Below, piece by piece: positions 9,725-18,620 of a stretch of 64,000 nt of DNA. The position numbers and the translations under genes were made by a program. The notes beneath the pieces were generated by a model. It ran no database searches, had not been told where the DNA came from, and was given only the letters and a program-made list of their open reading frames with translations. Source of the stretch: Sphingomonas citri (lineage in GTDB: Bacteria > Pseudomonadota > Alphaproteobacteria > Sphingomonadales > Sphingomonadaceae). How positions within the stretch are numbered: the first letter of the stretch is position 1; every line of letters starts with the position of its first letter. The DNA is taken from the NCBI RefSeq assembly GCF_019429485.1, contig NZ_JAHXZN010000010.1:1-64000 (forward strand), given 5' to 3'.

Positions 9725-10414
9725 TTAGATCTTCTCGGCCGCGGCGAGATAGTCCCACATCTGCTTGCTGCCCTCGCTCGTCAGCCGCAGCAGCACGCGG
9801 CGGCGGTCGACCGGGTCGGCCTCGCGGCACACCAGCCCGCGTTCGACCAGCATGGTGATCTGGCGCAGCGCGGTGGTGAGGGGCGCCCCCGACGCGACCG
9901 CCGCGCTGGTGGTATAGGTCTGGCGGTTGGACAACTCCTGGACGAACAGGTCGAGCATCAGATCGAAGGCGGGCTCGCCGAACATCTCGCCCTGGAAAAA
10001 ATGCGAGCGCAGCCGCCGCTTGGCGAGGATCCGCTCGGCCGCGACGCGGAGCAGCCGGCGCTGATCCTCGACCCGCGGCGTCTCCAGCACCTCGACCGTG
10101 GCGAGCTGGCGCCGCTTGGTACCGGTGTGGAACAGGCTGACGTGGTTGGTCACCCAGATAGCGCTACCGTCGGCGGCGATGTACCGCTTCGTGATCGAAT
10201 AGGGGTCGCCGCCGGCGAGCAGCGCGTCCGAGCGCTGGCGGTTGACGGTCCGATCGTCCTGGTGCGTGAATTCCAGGACACTGCGACCGACCAGGAGGTC
10301 GCGCCCGTAACCGAGCATGGCGACATAATCGTCGTCGGCGTCGACGACTCGCATGTGCTCGTCGACCAGGCAACTCATCAGGCTCCGCGACGCCGCGCGA
10401 TCCATCGCGTCCAT
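9725..10414 (-). CDS. PAS domain-MarR winged-helix regulator
   Basis: 229 residues. The N-terminal PAS domain (about 12-115) reads LVDEHMRVVDADDDYVAMLG, then GRSVLEFTHQDDR and YIAADGSAIWVTNHVSLF. The C-terminal half (about 135-229) is a MarR-type winged helix (SNRQTYTTSAAVASGAPLTT, RQITMLVERGLVCREADPVDRRRVLLRLT). The DxRR wing motif, which contacts the DNA minor groove in MarR proteins, is present. A PAS sensor fused directly to MarR would make a one-component sensor-repressor. No target gene is obvious; the divergent neighbourhood is an AT-richer gap (10415-10546) that could hold its promoter or operator. Confidence 0.85.
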   Translation of the reverse strand: MDAMDRAASRSLMSCLVDEHMRVVDADDDYVAMLGYGRDLLVGRSVLEFTHQDDRTVNRQRSDALLAGGDPYSITKRYIAADGSAIWVTNHVSLFHTGTKRRQLATVEVLETPRVEDQRRLLRVAAERILAKRRLRSHFFQGEMFGEPAFDLMLDLFVQELSNRQTYTTSAAVASGAPLTTALRQITMLVERGLVCREADPVDRRRVLLRLTSEGSKQMWDYLAAAEKI

Positions 10415-10546
10415 CCCCGTGTTCGTGCCGCGATCGCGGTCTGATGCACATCGCTAACATGAATGATGCGGGAATGGAGCGAAGAAGATTTACTATGGAT
10501 CAAATTCAGGAGCTTAGCTTATGTTAGCGGCGCTCCCGCGAGGGGC

Positions 10547-11371
10547 TCATAGCCGTCGCTGCCCGGGGTAGGCGAACAGCAGGTCGGCGTCGTTCGACGC
10601 GTGCAGCTGCTCGTGCCCCGTAACGGTGACGCACTCGCCCGCCTTCCATTCGACACCGGCGACCACGCCCTCGCCGCGGATGGGAACGAGCCAGCCGGTC
10701 GTGCCCTCGGGCAACGCGATCTCGCGCGCGCCGCCGGTCCAGCGCTCCAGCACGAACTTGGGCCCCTCGACGAGGATGGTGCGCCCTGGCGCGACCTCGC
10801 CCGGTGACGGATAATCGACATAAGGCTCGAGGTCGGCGACCGCGACGCCGTCGTCGAGGTGCAGTTCGCGCGGCCGCCCATAATCGAACAGGCGATAGGT
10901 GGTGTCGGAGTTCTGCTGCACTTCGATCAGCGTCAGGCCCGCGCCGATGGCGTGGATCACGCCCGAGTGCGAGTAGAAGAAGTCGCCCGCCTTGACCAGC
11001 TTCCAGTCGAGCTTGTGCTCGAGGCTGCCGTCCTCGGCGCTGGCGCGCAGTTCCTCGCGCGTGATCGGCTGGAGCGGGCCGAGCGCGATCGTCGAGTCGG
11101 GCTCGGCCGCCAGGATCGTCCAGCACTCGTCCTTGCCGCGCGGCAGGCCACGCTTCTGCGCCTCCTCGTCGGAAGGGTGATCCTGCACCGACAATTTCTC
11201 GCTGGTGAACAGGTATTTGATCAGCAGCTCCGACTGTTCCGGGTGGGGCGACTGGAACCAGATCTCGCCGATCGGCTCGGCGTCGGGGGCGGGATCGGGG
11301 AAGCCGGGGAACAGGTGATGCCGCCCCCAGGGCTTCTCGACGCGCTTGGTGGCGAGCAGGGTGGCGGGCAT
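10547..11371 (-). CDS. manA: class I mannose-6-phosphate isomerase
   Basis: 274-residue cupin-type zinc enzyme interconverting mannose 6-phosphate and fructose 6-phosphate. It feeds GDP-mannose and hence exopolysaccharide or glycan synthesis. The zinc-site sequence QDHPSDEEAQ, the Glu in GKDECW and the His in SHSGVIHAIGAG match short type I enzymes. The length is typical of the short bacterial form that lacks an extra helical domain. ATG 11371 is preceded by GGAG at good spacing. It is transcribed alone, divergent from bamD. Confidence 0.93.
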   Translation of the reverse strand: MPATLLATKRVEKPWGRHHLFPGFPDPAPDAEPIGEIWFQSPHPEQSELLIKYLFTSEKLSVQDHPSDEEAQKRGLPRGKDECWTILAAEPDSTIALGPLQPITREELRASAEDGSLEHKLDWKLVKAGDFFYSHSGVIHAIGAGLTLIEVQQNSDTTYRLFDYGRPRELHLDDGVAVADLEPYVDYPSPGEVAPGRTILVEGPKFVLERWTGGAREIALPEGTTGWLVPIRGEGVVAGVEWKAGECVTVTGHEQLHASNDADLLFAYPGQRRL

Positions 11372-11487
11372 GCGGACTCCTTGGGTGCGAGCGGATCGAG
11401 CGGCGACAACGTGCCGTGCGCGCGGCGCGTTGCGTCCGCGTGAAAGCCGTTGTTCGTCGCGACCTCCTTAAGCTAAGAGCCGGGTCG

Positions 11488-12486
11488 ATGCGTACCCCCC
11501 TTTTCCGCTCCCCCTCCGTCCGGCCGCTCGCGCTCGGGCTCGTCGCCGCGCTGGCGCTACCGGTCGCCGGCTGCGCGGGCAAATCCAACCGCGCCGATCT
11601 GCCCTATGTCGCGCGCGACGTCGGCACGCTCTACTCGGCCGCCAAGCAGCGGCTCGACCAGGGGCGATACAAGGAGGCGGCGGCGCTGTTCGACGAGGTC
11701 GAGCGCCAGCACCCCTATTCCGTCTGGGCGCGCCGCGCGCAGCTGATGGGCGCGTTCAGTTACTATCTCAACCGCGACTACACGCCGGCGATCCAGGGCG
11801 CGCAGCGCTTCCTCTCCGTGCACCCCGGCAACCGCGATGCTCCCTACGCTTATTACCTCGTCGCGATGAGCTATTACGAGCAGATCAACGACGTCACGCG
11901 TGATCAGAAGATCACCTCGCAGGCGCAGGACGCGCTCGGCGAGCTGACGCGGCGCTATCCCAACACGCGCTACGCCGCCGACGCGCGGCTGAAGATCGAC
12001 CTGGTGCGTGACCATCTCGCCGGCAAGGAGATGGAGATCGGCCGCTTCTACGAGCGGCGCCGGCAGTGGCTCTCCGCCACGCTGCGCTTCCGCCGCGTCG
12101 TCGACGAATATCAGACCACGACGCACGCGCCCGAGGCGCTGATGCGGCTGACCGAGACCTATCTCGCGCTCGGCGTTCGCCCCGAGGCGGAGAAGGCCGC
12201 CGCGGTGCTCGGCGCCAATTACCCGGGCAGCGAATGGTATCAGCGCGCCTACAAGCTGATGCGCGAGTATCCTGCCAAGCCGCTGACGCCGCTCGCGCCG
12301 GGCGAACTGGTCGTGCCGGTAGCGACCCGGTCGGGCGTGCCGGGCGAGGCGACGGCCGCGCCGCCCAGCGCCGAGGCACCCGCGCCGACGACGCCGACCA
12401 CCACCGGCGGCGACAATCCCTCCGGCAGCACCGCCCCCGGCGCGGTCACCGACACGCCCGCGACGACGCCGAGCGCGCCGCAATAA
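11488..12486 (+). CDS. bamD: outer membrane assembly lipoprotein BamD
   Basis: 332-residue lipoprotein of the BAM complex that inserts beta-barrel proteins into the outer membrane. The signal peptide ends in lipobox VAGC with Cys29. Five TPR-like repeats span about 45-270 (LYSAAKQRLDQGRYKEAAAL, HPYSVWARRAQLM, YTPAIQGAQRFLSVHPGN, YPNTRYAADARLKIDLVRDH, the last being a strong BamD signature). The Thr/Pro/Ala-rich tail (about 285-332) is common in sphingomonads. ATG 11488 starts the signal peptide directly. recN follows 63 bases downstream on the same strand, a frequent bamD-recN pairing in alphaproteobacteria. Confidence 0.95.
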   Translation: MRTPLFRSPSVRPLALGLVAALALPVAGCAGKSNRADLPYVARDVGTLYSAAKQRLDQGRYKEAAALFDEVERQHPYSVWARRAQLMGAFSYYLNRDYTPAIQGAQRFLSVHPGNRDAPYAYYLVAMSYYEQINDVTRDQKITSQAQDALGELTRRYPNTRYAADARLKIDLVRDHLAGKEMEIGRFYERRRQWLSATLRFRRVVDEYQTTTHAPEALMRLTETYLALGVRPEAEKAAAVLGANYPGSEWYQRAYKLMREYPAKPLTPLAPGELVVPVATRSGVPGEATAAPPSAEAPAPTTPTTTGGDNPSGSTAPGAVTDTPATTPSAPQ

Positions 12487-12549
12487 GCGGTAATTGCGGA
12501 ACAGAAGGGGTAAACAGGCGCACGATTCGCCGCTAAGGAGCGCAGGCCG

Positions 12550-14205
12550 ATGCTGACCGCGCTATCCATCCGTGATGTCGTGCTGATCGAGGCGCTCGAG
12601 CTGGAGTTCGGCGCCGGCCTCGGCGTGCTCACCGGCGAGACCGGCGCGGGCAAGTCGATCCTGCTCGACGCGCTGGGGCTGGCGCTCGGTCGCCGCGGCG
12701 AGAGCGGATTGGTGCGCAGCGGCGCGACTCAGGCAGTGGTGACCGCCAGCTTCGACGCGCCGCCCGCGGTGGCGGCGCTGCTCGCCGACAACGGGCTGGA
12801 GCTCGAATCGGGCGAGCCGCTGATCATCCGCCGCATCGTCAAGGCGGACGGCGGCAGTCGCGCCTTCGTCAACGACCAGCCCGCGTCGGCGGCGCTGCTG
12901 CGCGAGCTCGGCGCGCTGCTCGTCGAGATCCACGGGCAGCACGACGACCGCGGGCTGCTCGCCGCAGCGGGTCATCGCGCCCTGCTCGACGCCTACGCGC
13001 GGGGCAACACCCGTGCGGTGGCCGAGGCGCACGCGGCGTGGCGCGCCGCCGAGCGCGCCCTGGACGAGGCGCGCGACGGCATCGCCGCGGCCCAGCGCGA
13101 CCGCGAGTGGCTCGAACATTCGGTCGCCGAGCTCGTCTCGCTCGCGCCCGAGCCGGGGGAGGAGGAGACGCTGGCCGAGCGCCGCCGCGCGATGCAGCGC
13201 GCCGAGAAGGTGGCGGACGACCTGGGCGCGGTGACCGACCATCTCGACGGCGGTGACGGCGCGCTGACGCATCTGCGCCAGGCCGCGCGCGTGCTGGAGC
13301 GGATCGCGGAGGACCATCCTGCGCTGGGCGACGCGCTGGCGGCGGTCGATCGCGCGCTGATCGAGGGCGGCGCGGCCGAGGAGCGGCTGCGCGAGGCCGC
13401 CGCAGCGCTTCTGTACGACCCGCGCCAGCTCGAGGACGACGAGGCGCGGCTGTTCGAGCTCCGCGCGATGGCGCGCAAGCATCGCGTCCAGCCCGACGAG
13501 CTCGCCGCGCTGGCGGGCGACCTGGCCGCGCAGCTCGAGCGGCTCAATGCCGGGGAGGAAGGACTGAGCGGTCTAGAGCGCGCGGTGGCGACAGCGCGAA
13601 CGCGCTACGAGGCCGCCGCCGCCGAGCTGACCGCGATGCGTACCGCGGCGGCGACCCGGCTCGATGCCGCGGTGGCCGACGAATTGGCGCCATTGAAGCT
13701 CGACGCCGCGCGCTTCCGCACCGTGGTTGCGCCGCTCGCGGAGGCCGACTGGTCGGCGGCGGGACGCGATCGGGTCGAGTTCGAGATCGCGACGAACCCG
13801 GGCGCGCCCTTCGCCGCGCTCGCCAAGATCGCTTCCGGCGGCGAGCTGTCGCGCTTCATCCTCGCACTCAAGGTGGCGCTGGCGCAGGAGGGCGGCGCGA
13901 CCACGATGATCTTCGACGAGATCGATCGCGGGGTCGGCGGCGCGGTGGCGAGCGCGATCGGCGAGCGGCTGGCGCGGCTGGCGCAGGCGACCCAGCTGCT
14001 CGTGGTGACGCATAGCCCGCAGGTGGCGGCACGCGGCGCGACGCACTGGCTCATCGCCAAGTCGAGCGACGGGGTGGTGACTCGCACCGGCGTGCGCCCG
14101 CTCGACGCTGCCGAGCGTCGCGAGGAGATCGCGCGCATGCTGTCGGGCGCGACGGTCACCGACGAGGCACGCGCCCAGGCGGAGCGGCTGCTCGAGGCGG
14201 GGTGA
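12550..14205 (+). CDS. recN: DNA repair ATPase RecN
   Basis: 551-residue SMC-like protein that acts in recombinational repair of double-strand breaks. N-terminal half: LSIRDVVLIEALELEF and Walker A GETGAGKSIL (about 29-38). A central coiled coil with long Ala/Glu/Arg helices covers about 150-380. C-terminal half: ABC signature SGGELSRFILALK, Walker B TTMIFDEIDRGVGG, and H-loop VVTHSPQVAA. Length is normal. An AAGGAG sequence lies about 9 bases before ATG 12550. It probably forms a transcription unit with bamD. Confidence 0.96.
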   Translation: MLTALSIRDVVLIEALELEFGAGLGVLTGETGAGKSILLDALGLALGRRGESGLVRSGATQAVVTASFDAPPAVAALLADNGLELESGEPLIIRRIVKADGGSRAFVNDQPASAALLRELGALLVEIHGQHDDRGLLAAAGHRALLDAYARGNTRAVAEAHAAWRAAERALDEARDGIAAAQRDREWLEHSVAELVSLAPEPGEEETLAERRRAMQRAEKVADDLGAVTDHLDGGDGALTHLRQAARVLERIAEDHPALGDALAAVDRALIEGGAAEERLREAAAALLYDPRQLEDDEARLFELRAMARKHRVQPDELAALAGDLAAQLERLNAGEEGLSGLERAVATARTRYEAAAAELTAMRTAAATRLDAAVADELAPLKLDAARFRTVVAPLAEADWSAAGRDRVEFEIATNPGAPFAALAKIASGGELSRFILALKVALAQEGGATTMIFDEIDRGVGGAVASAIGERLARLAQATQLLVVTHSPQVAARGATHWLIAKSSDGVVTRTGVRPLDAAERREEIARMLSGATVTDEARAQAERLLEAG

Positions 14206-14351
14206 GAGGGGGCGTGCGAGGTAAGCTGATCCTCCCGGCGAGCGGGAAGGATCTGGTCGCTGAGCCACGTTCGGTAGTTCTGATCACGCCTCGCCCCCGA
14301 GCCTCACCGCGCCGCTGGCGTGCGCCGCCCACGTGATGGTAGACGCCTCGC

Positions 14352-15299
14352 ATGGGCCACGGTCACCATCACGCGCACGCGCATCACCACCACGATCACG
14401 AGTCGCACGGCCACCATCACCACGCCCCGCCGGAGCGCTGGGACCGCGCCTTCGGGATCGGGATCGGGCTCAACTTGGCCTATGTCGTCGCCGAGGGAGC
14501 CGTCGGGCTGATCCTGGGGTCGATGGCGCTCCTCGCCGACGCGGGACACAATCTGTCCGACGTGCTCGGCCTCGCGGTGGCCTGGGGCGGCGCGACACTG
14601 GCCCGCGCCGCGCCCTCCAAGCGCTTCACCTACGGGCTGAAGGGGTCGACCATCCTCGCCGCGCTCGCCAACGCGCTGCTGCTGCTGGTGGCGATCGGCG
14701 CGATCGCGCTGGAGGCGGTGCATCGCTTCGGCGAACCGCAGCCGGTGCCGGGGCTCACCGTCTCAATCGTCGCCGGCGCTGGGATAGCGGTCAACGCGGT
14801 CACCGCCTGGCTGTTCGCGCGCGGACGCGAGGGCGACGTCAACATCCGCGGTGCCTATCTCCACATGCTCGCCGACGCGGTGGTGTCGGCGGGCGTGGTC
14901 GCGGCCGGCATCGCGCTCTACTTCACGGGCTTCGGCTGGATCGACCCGGCGGTGAGCCTCGTCATCGCCGCGGTGATCTTCTGGCAGACCTGGGGGCTGC
15001 TGCGCGAGACGGTGGAGATGGCGCTGGCCGCGGTGCCGCGCGGGATCGACTATGACGGCGTCAGCGCCGCTCTGGCCGGGCTGCCCGGCGTGGCCGCGAT
15101 CCACGATCTGCATATCTGGCCGATGTCGACGACCGAGCCGAGCCTCACCGCGCATCTCTGCATGCCCGGCGGTCATCCGGGCGACGGCTTCCTCCAGTCC
15201 GCGCAGGAGATGCTGCACGCGCGGTTCGGGATCGGCCACGCGACGCTGCAGGTGGAGACCGGCGCGCCGTGCGGGCTGGCCGACGAACGGACCGTGTGA
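14352..15299 (+). CDS. cation diffusion facilitator (zinc-type) transporter
   Basis: 315-residue inner-membrane CDF protein, probably exporting Zn(II) or a similar divalent metal in exchange for protons. The first ~25 residues are a histidine-rich metal-binding tail (more than ten His). Six TM helices follow. The metal site residues are seen in LLADAGHNLSDV (TM2) and HMLADAVVS (TM5). A cytoplasmic ferredoxin-like domain (about 215-300) contains HDLHIWPMSTTEPSLTAH. It belongs to the CzcD/ZitB branch by sequence style. No metal regulator is adjacent. The last codons and stop lie in a perfect 13-base tandem repeat. Confidence 0.93.
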   Translation: MGHGHHHAHAHHHHDHESHGHHHHAPPERWDRAFGIGIGLNLAYVVAEGAVGLILGSMALLADAGHNLSDVLGLAVAWGGATLARAAPSKRFTYGLKGSTILAALANALLLLVAIGAIALEAVHRFGEPQPVPGLTVSIVAGAGIAVNAVTAWLFARGREGDVNIRGAYLHMLADAVVSAGVVAAGIALYFTGFGWIDPAVSLVIAAVIFWQTWGLLRETVEMALAAVPRGIDYDGVSAALAGLPGVAAIHDLHIWPMSTTEPSLTAHLCMPGGHPGDGFLQSAQEMLHARFGIGHATLQVETGAPCGLADERTV

Positions 15300-15313
15300 G
15301 CGGACCGTGTGAG
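15288..15313. repeat. 13-base perfect tandem duplication over the CDF stop codon
   Basis: CGGACCGTGTGAG occurs twice in a row, followed by a partial third copy (CGGAC). The stop codon of the transporter gene lies in the first copy, so the second copy is non-coding. It looks like a recent slippage duplication. Confidence 0.9.
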
Positions 15314-15408
15314 CGGACGCGGCGCGCTCAGCGGAGAGCACGCCGCGCCGGTGTCGAGATCGACGGCTCGACGGCCGCTCAGCCCGGGAGGGCGAGCGGC
15401 GCCGTGGC

Positions 15409-15696
15409 TCAATTGGCGGCGCCGGCGACGTTGGTCGGCAGCGGCTGCGCGGCGCGGAACGAGACCGGCACGCCGTTCGCCTGGCCCGAGACACGATCGC
15501 CGTTCACGACGAGGCGGAAGCGACCGCCGCGGCCGACCTCGCGGCCCTCGATCACGGTGCGCTGCGAGTCGAGCGCGCTGGCCGTGTACACATAGGTGTG
15601 GCCGTCGCGGGTGAAGCTGCGCTCGACCGGCGCGGCGGTCGCGGCGGTAGCGGTCAGCGCGGCGGCAGCAGCGGCGAGGATCGTGGCAGTGCGCAT
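15409..15696 (-). CDS. small exported protein of unknown function
   Basis: 95 residues. A clear Sec signal peptide (MRTATILAAAAAALTATAATAA) is followed by a ~70-residue domain rich in beta-type residues (RDGHTYVYTASALDSQRTVIEG, then GRFRLVVNGDRVSGQANGVPVSF). It is probably periplasmic. The start at 15696 is supported by GGAGC seven bases upstream and by the signal peptide. Not recognised as a named family. It is convergent to the CDF gene and divergent from argS. Confidence 0.75.
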   Translation of the reverse strand: MRTATILAAAAAALTATAATAAPVERSFTRDGHTYVYTASALDSQRTVIEGREVGRGGRFRLVVNGDRVSGQANGVPVSFRAAQPLPTNVAGAAN

Positions 15697-15875
15697 GAAC
15701 GTTGCTCCAGCATAGGGGGCGAGTGCCCGATTGATGCGTCGCAGCATGGATGGTGCACCGCAACATGCGCAATTGAGTGGTTCGCAAACGTGATTGCAGC
15801 TAATGCACCCGTCATTGCCGCATCGCCGCACGCGCTTTTGCGTCACCCACGCGCATCGGCTAAGGCGCCGCGCCT

Positions 15876-17603
15876 ATGACGCTCTTCACTCGCTTCGCCG
15901 CTCACCTCGACGCTGCGCTCGACGCGCTCACCGCCACCGGCACGCTGCCGGCGGGGCTCGACCGCCGCAACGTCACCGTCGAGCCGCCGCGCGACCCCAG
16001 CCACGGCGACCTGGCCACCAACGCCGCGATGGTGCTCGCCAAGCCGGCCGCGACCAACCCGCGCGCGCTCGCCGAGGCCCTGGCGGGCGAGCTGCGCCAG
16101 CTGCCCGAGGTGGCCGAGGTGAGCGTCGCCGGCCCGGGCTTCATCAACCTGCGGCTGCACGACGACGTGTGGCGCGGCGAGATCGGTGCGATCCATGCGG
16201 CCGGGGCGGACTACGGTCGCTCCTCCGGCGGCGAGGGCGTCACGGTCAACATCGAATACGTTTCGGCCAACCCGACCGGTCCGATGCACATGGGGCATTG
16301 CCGCGGCGCCGTGGTGGGTGACGCGCTGGCCAGCCTGCTCGAGTTCGCCGGCAACAAGGTGGTGCGCGAGTACTATGTCAACGACGCGGGCGGGCAGGTC
16401 GACGTGCTCGCGCGCTCGGCGCACCTGCGCTACCGCGAGGCGCTGGGCGAGGACGTCGGCGCGGTGCCCGAGGGGCTGTATCCCGGCGACTATCTCATCC
16501 CGGTCGGGCGCGCGCTCGCCGAGGAGTTCGGCGACCGTTTCGCCGCCGCGCCCGAGGGCGAGTGGCTCGCGCTGTTTCGCACGCGCGCGGTGGCGGCGAT
16601 GCTGGTGCTGATCCGCGACGACCTCGCGCTGCTCGGCATCCACCACGACCTGTTCTCGTCGGAGGCGGAGCTGCAGGCGGCGGGCAAGCCCGAGGCGGCC
16701 GAGGCGTGGCTGCGCGCGCGCGACCTCGTCTACGACGGCGTGCTCGAGGCGCCTAAGGGCGAGACGCCCGACGACTGGGAGCCGGTCGAGCTGCCGCTGT
16801 TCCGCTCGAGCCGGTTCGGGGACGACCAGGACCGGCCGATCAAGAAGTCGAACGGCAGCTGGACCTATTTTGGCGCGGACCTCGCCTATCATTTCCAGAA
16901 GGCGCAGGGCGCGGATCAGCTGATCGACATTTGGGGCGCCGACCATGCCGGCACGGTCAAGCGCATCCAGGCCGCGGTCGCGGCGCTGACCGAGGGGAAG
17001 ACGCGCTTCGACGTCAAGCTGGTGCAGATGGTGCGGCTGCTACGCGGCGGCGAGCCGGTCAAGATGTCGAAGCGCGCGGGCAACTTCGTCACGCTCGCCG
17101 ATGTGGTGCGCGAGGTCGGCAAGGACGTGGTGCGGTTCACCATGCTGACCCGCCGTTCCGACGCGCAGATGGACTTCGACTTCGCCAAGGTGGTCGAGGC
17201 GTCGAAGGAGAATCCCGTGTTCTACGTGCAATATGCGCACGCGCGGGTGCACTCGCTCCATCGCCGCGCGGCCGAGGCGGGGATCAGCGCGGAGGCGGCC
17301 GATCTGTCCCGGCTTGATACGGAGGAGCTGGCGCTGGTGAAGCGCGCGGCACAGTTCCCGCGCGTGGTCGAGACCGCGGCGACGGCGCGCGAGCCGCACC
17401 GCATCGCCTTTTATCTCTATGATCTGGCAGCGGAGTTCCACGCGCTGTGGAACGTCGGCAACGATCGGCCGGAGCGCCGCTTCCTCGTCCCGGAGGATGC
17501 TCAGGTCACCGCCGCGCGCTTGTCCTTGGCCGCCGCGATCGGCCAGATTATCCGCAACGGCCTCGCCATCATGGGCGTGGAGGCGGTCACGGAGATGCAC
17601 TGA
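15876..17603 (+). CDS. argS: arginyl-tRNA synthetase
   Basis: 575-residue class I aminoacyl-tRNA synthetase charging tRNA-Arg. An N-terminal Add-1 domain contains HGDLATNAAMVLAK and GFINLRL. The HIGH-type motif is PTGPMHMGH (138-141 HMGH). A KMSK-type motif lies in PVKMSKRAGNFVTL, and a C-terminal DALR anticodon-binding domain ends the protein (RFLVPEDAQVTAARLSLAAA...NGLAIMGVEA). The stop codon TGA shares its last base with the ATG of the following SPOR gene, indicating translational coupling. Length is normal. Confidence 0.97.
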   Translation: MTLFTRFAAHLDAALDALTATGTLPAGLDRRNVTVEPPRDPSHGDLATNAAMVLAKPAATNPRALAEALAGELRQLPEVAEVSVAGPGFINLRLHDDVWRGEIGAIHAAGADYGRSSGGEGVTVNIEYVSANPTGPMHMGHCRGAVVGDALASLLEFAGNKVVREYYVNDAGGQVDVLARSAHLRYREALGEDVGAVPEGLYPGDYLIPVGRALAEEFGDRFAAAPEGEWLALFRTRAVAAMLVLIRDDLALLGIHHDLFSSEAELQAAGKPEAAEAWLRARDLVYDGVLEAPKGETPDDWEPVELPLFRSSRFGDDQDRPIKKSNGSWTYFGADLAYHFQKAQGADQLIDIWGADHAGTVKRIQAAVAALTEGKTRFDVKLVQMVRLLRGGEPVKMSKRAGNFVTLADVVREVGKDVVRFTMLTRRSDAQMDFDFAKVVEASKENPVFYVQYAHARVHSLHRRAAEAGISAEAADLSRLDTEELALVKRAAQFPRVVETAATAREPHRIAFYLYDLAAEFHALWNVGNDRPERRFLVPEDAQVTAARLSLAAAIGQIIRNGLAIMGVEAVTEMH

Positions 17604-18331
17604 TGTCGAGGTCTGGGTCGTTCGCGCCCGGCGACGAGGACCGGCTGCCCTGGCTCGAGACGGTCGAGCCGGACGAGCCCGAGGGCGCCCCGGTGGGCCG
17701 TGTGGTGCTGCTCGTGCTGCTCGGACTGGTGGTGCTCGGCGCGGTGCTGTTCGGCCTCTACCATTATCAGCGCGGCGCGGGCGGCGAGGGCGCGCTGATC
17801 GTCGCGCCCTCGGGCGACTATAAGGTCCGTCCCGACGAGCCCGGCGGGCTCAAGGTCGAGGGCGAGGGCGACTCGGCGATCGCGGCGAGTGCGGGCAGTA
17901 ACAGCGCGGCCGCGATCGATCTCTCCGCGGTGCCCGAGGCGCCGATCGCCCGCCCGAGCCCGGCGCCCAGCGCGACGCCGACGCCGGCCGGTGGCGCACC
18001 CTCGGTCAGCGCGGCGGTGCCGCAGGCCGCGGCGCCGCTGCGCGCGGCCCGACCCGTCGCCGCGCCTGTGCCGCGCGTGCCGGGCGCGGGGACGGGTGGC
18101 GCGCTGGTCCAGCTCGGCGCCTTCCCGACCGAGGCAGCGGCGAACGTCGCCTGGAGCGCGATCGCCAAGCGCTTCGGCTATGTCGCCGCTCTGGGCAAGG
18201 TGGTGCAGCCGGCGACGGTGAACGGGCGCAACGTCTACCGATTGCGGGTCAACGCCGGTAGTGCGGGCAACGCGGCGAACCTTTGCGGCCGCCTCAAGGT
18301 CGCGGGCGAGGCCTGTTTCGTCACGGGGTGA
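17603..18331 (+). CDS. membrane-anchored SPOR-domain protein
   Basis: 242 residues. A short cytoplasmic N-terminus is followed by one TM helix at about 33-54 (VVLLVLLGLVVLGAVLFGLY), a Pro/Ala-rich periplasmic linker (about 100-160), and a C-terminal SPOR domain (about 165-242; ALVQLGAFPTEAAANVAW, then VYRLRVNAGSAGNAANLCGRL, two conserved Cys). This is the FtsN-like topology of a peptidoglycan-binding cell-envelope protein. It starts within the argS stop codon. In related genomes this gene often precedes nagZ and scpAB; here it is followed by a repeat element and the convergent uvrB. Confidence 0.9.
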   Translation: MSRSGSFAPGDEDRLPWLETVEPDEPEGAPVGRVVLLVLLGLVVLGAVLFGLYHYQRGAGGEGALIVAPSGDYKVRPDEPGGLKVEGEGDSAIAASAGSNSAAAIDLSAVPEAPIARPSPAPSATPTPAGGAPSVSAAVPQAAAPLRAARPVAAPVPRVPGAGTGGALVQLGAFPTEAAANVAWSAIAKRFGYVAALGKVVQPATVNGRNVYRLRVNAGSAGNAANLCGRLKVAGEACFVTG

Positions 18332-18426
18332 AAAGCAGCGCTGCGGGGCCTGAGGTGGGGAAGGTCGGCCAGCCGATCTTCAGCAGGCTGTCGTGCGAGA
18401 TGCGCGGACTGGCCCTCACCTTCTCC

Positions 18427-18522
18427 GTCATCGCGGACTTGGTCCGGAATCCCCCGGACCGCATATCGTGGAAGCGTTGCTCTCGCGGGAAAGTGTATCC
18501 TCGACCAAGTCCGGATGACGGA
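18427..18522. repeat. REPIN-like inverted palindrome pair A
   Basis: GTCATCGCGGACTTGGTCCG at the left and CCAAGTCCGGATGACGG at the right face each other across about 50 bases. Each half is itself near-palindromic. The copy is somewhat degenerate compared with that at 38419-38513. It lies in the 289-base gap between the convergent SPOR gene and uvrB, in which I see no gene. Confidence 0.75.
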
Positions 18523-18620
18523 AGGTTTCTTGGTAGAACCTCGCGCTAAGTTTAGGTGACCATCCTGGCCGGCATCAGCCGGAGGACGTTCCGATCATCG
18601 CAGGCCGATCGAGGCAGGTT

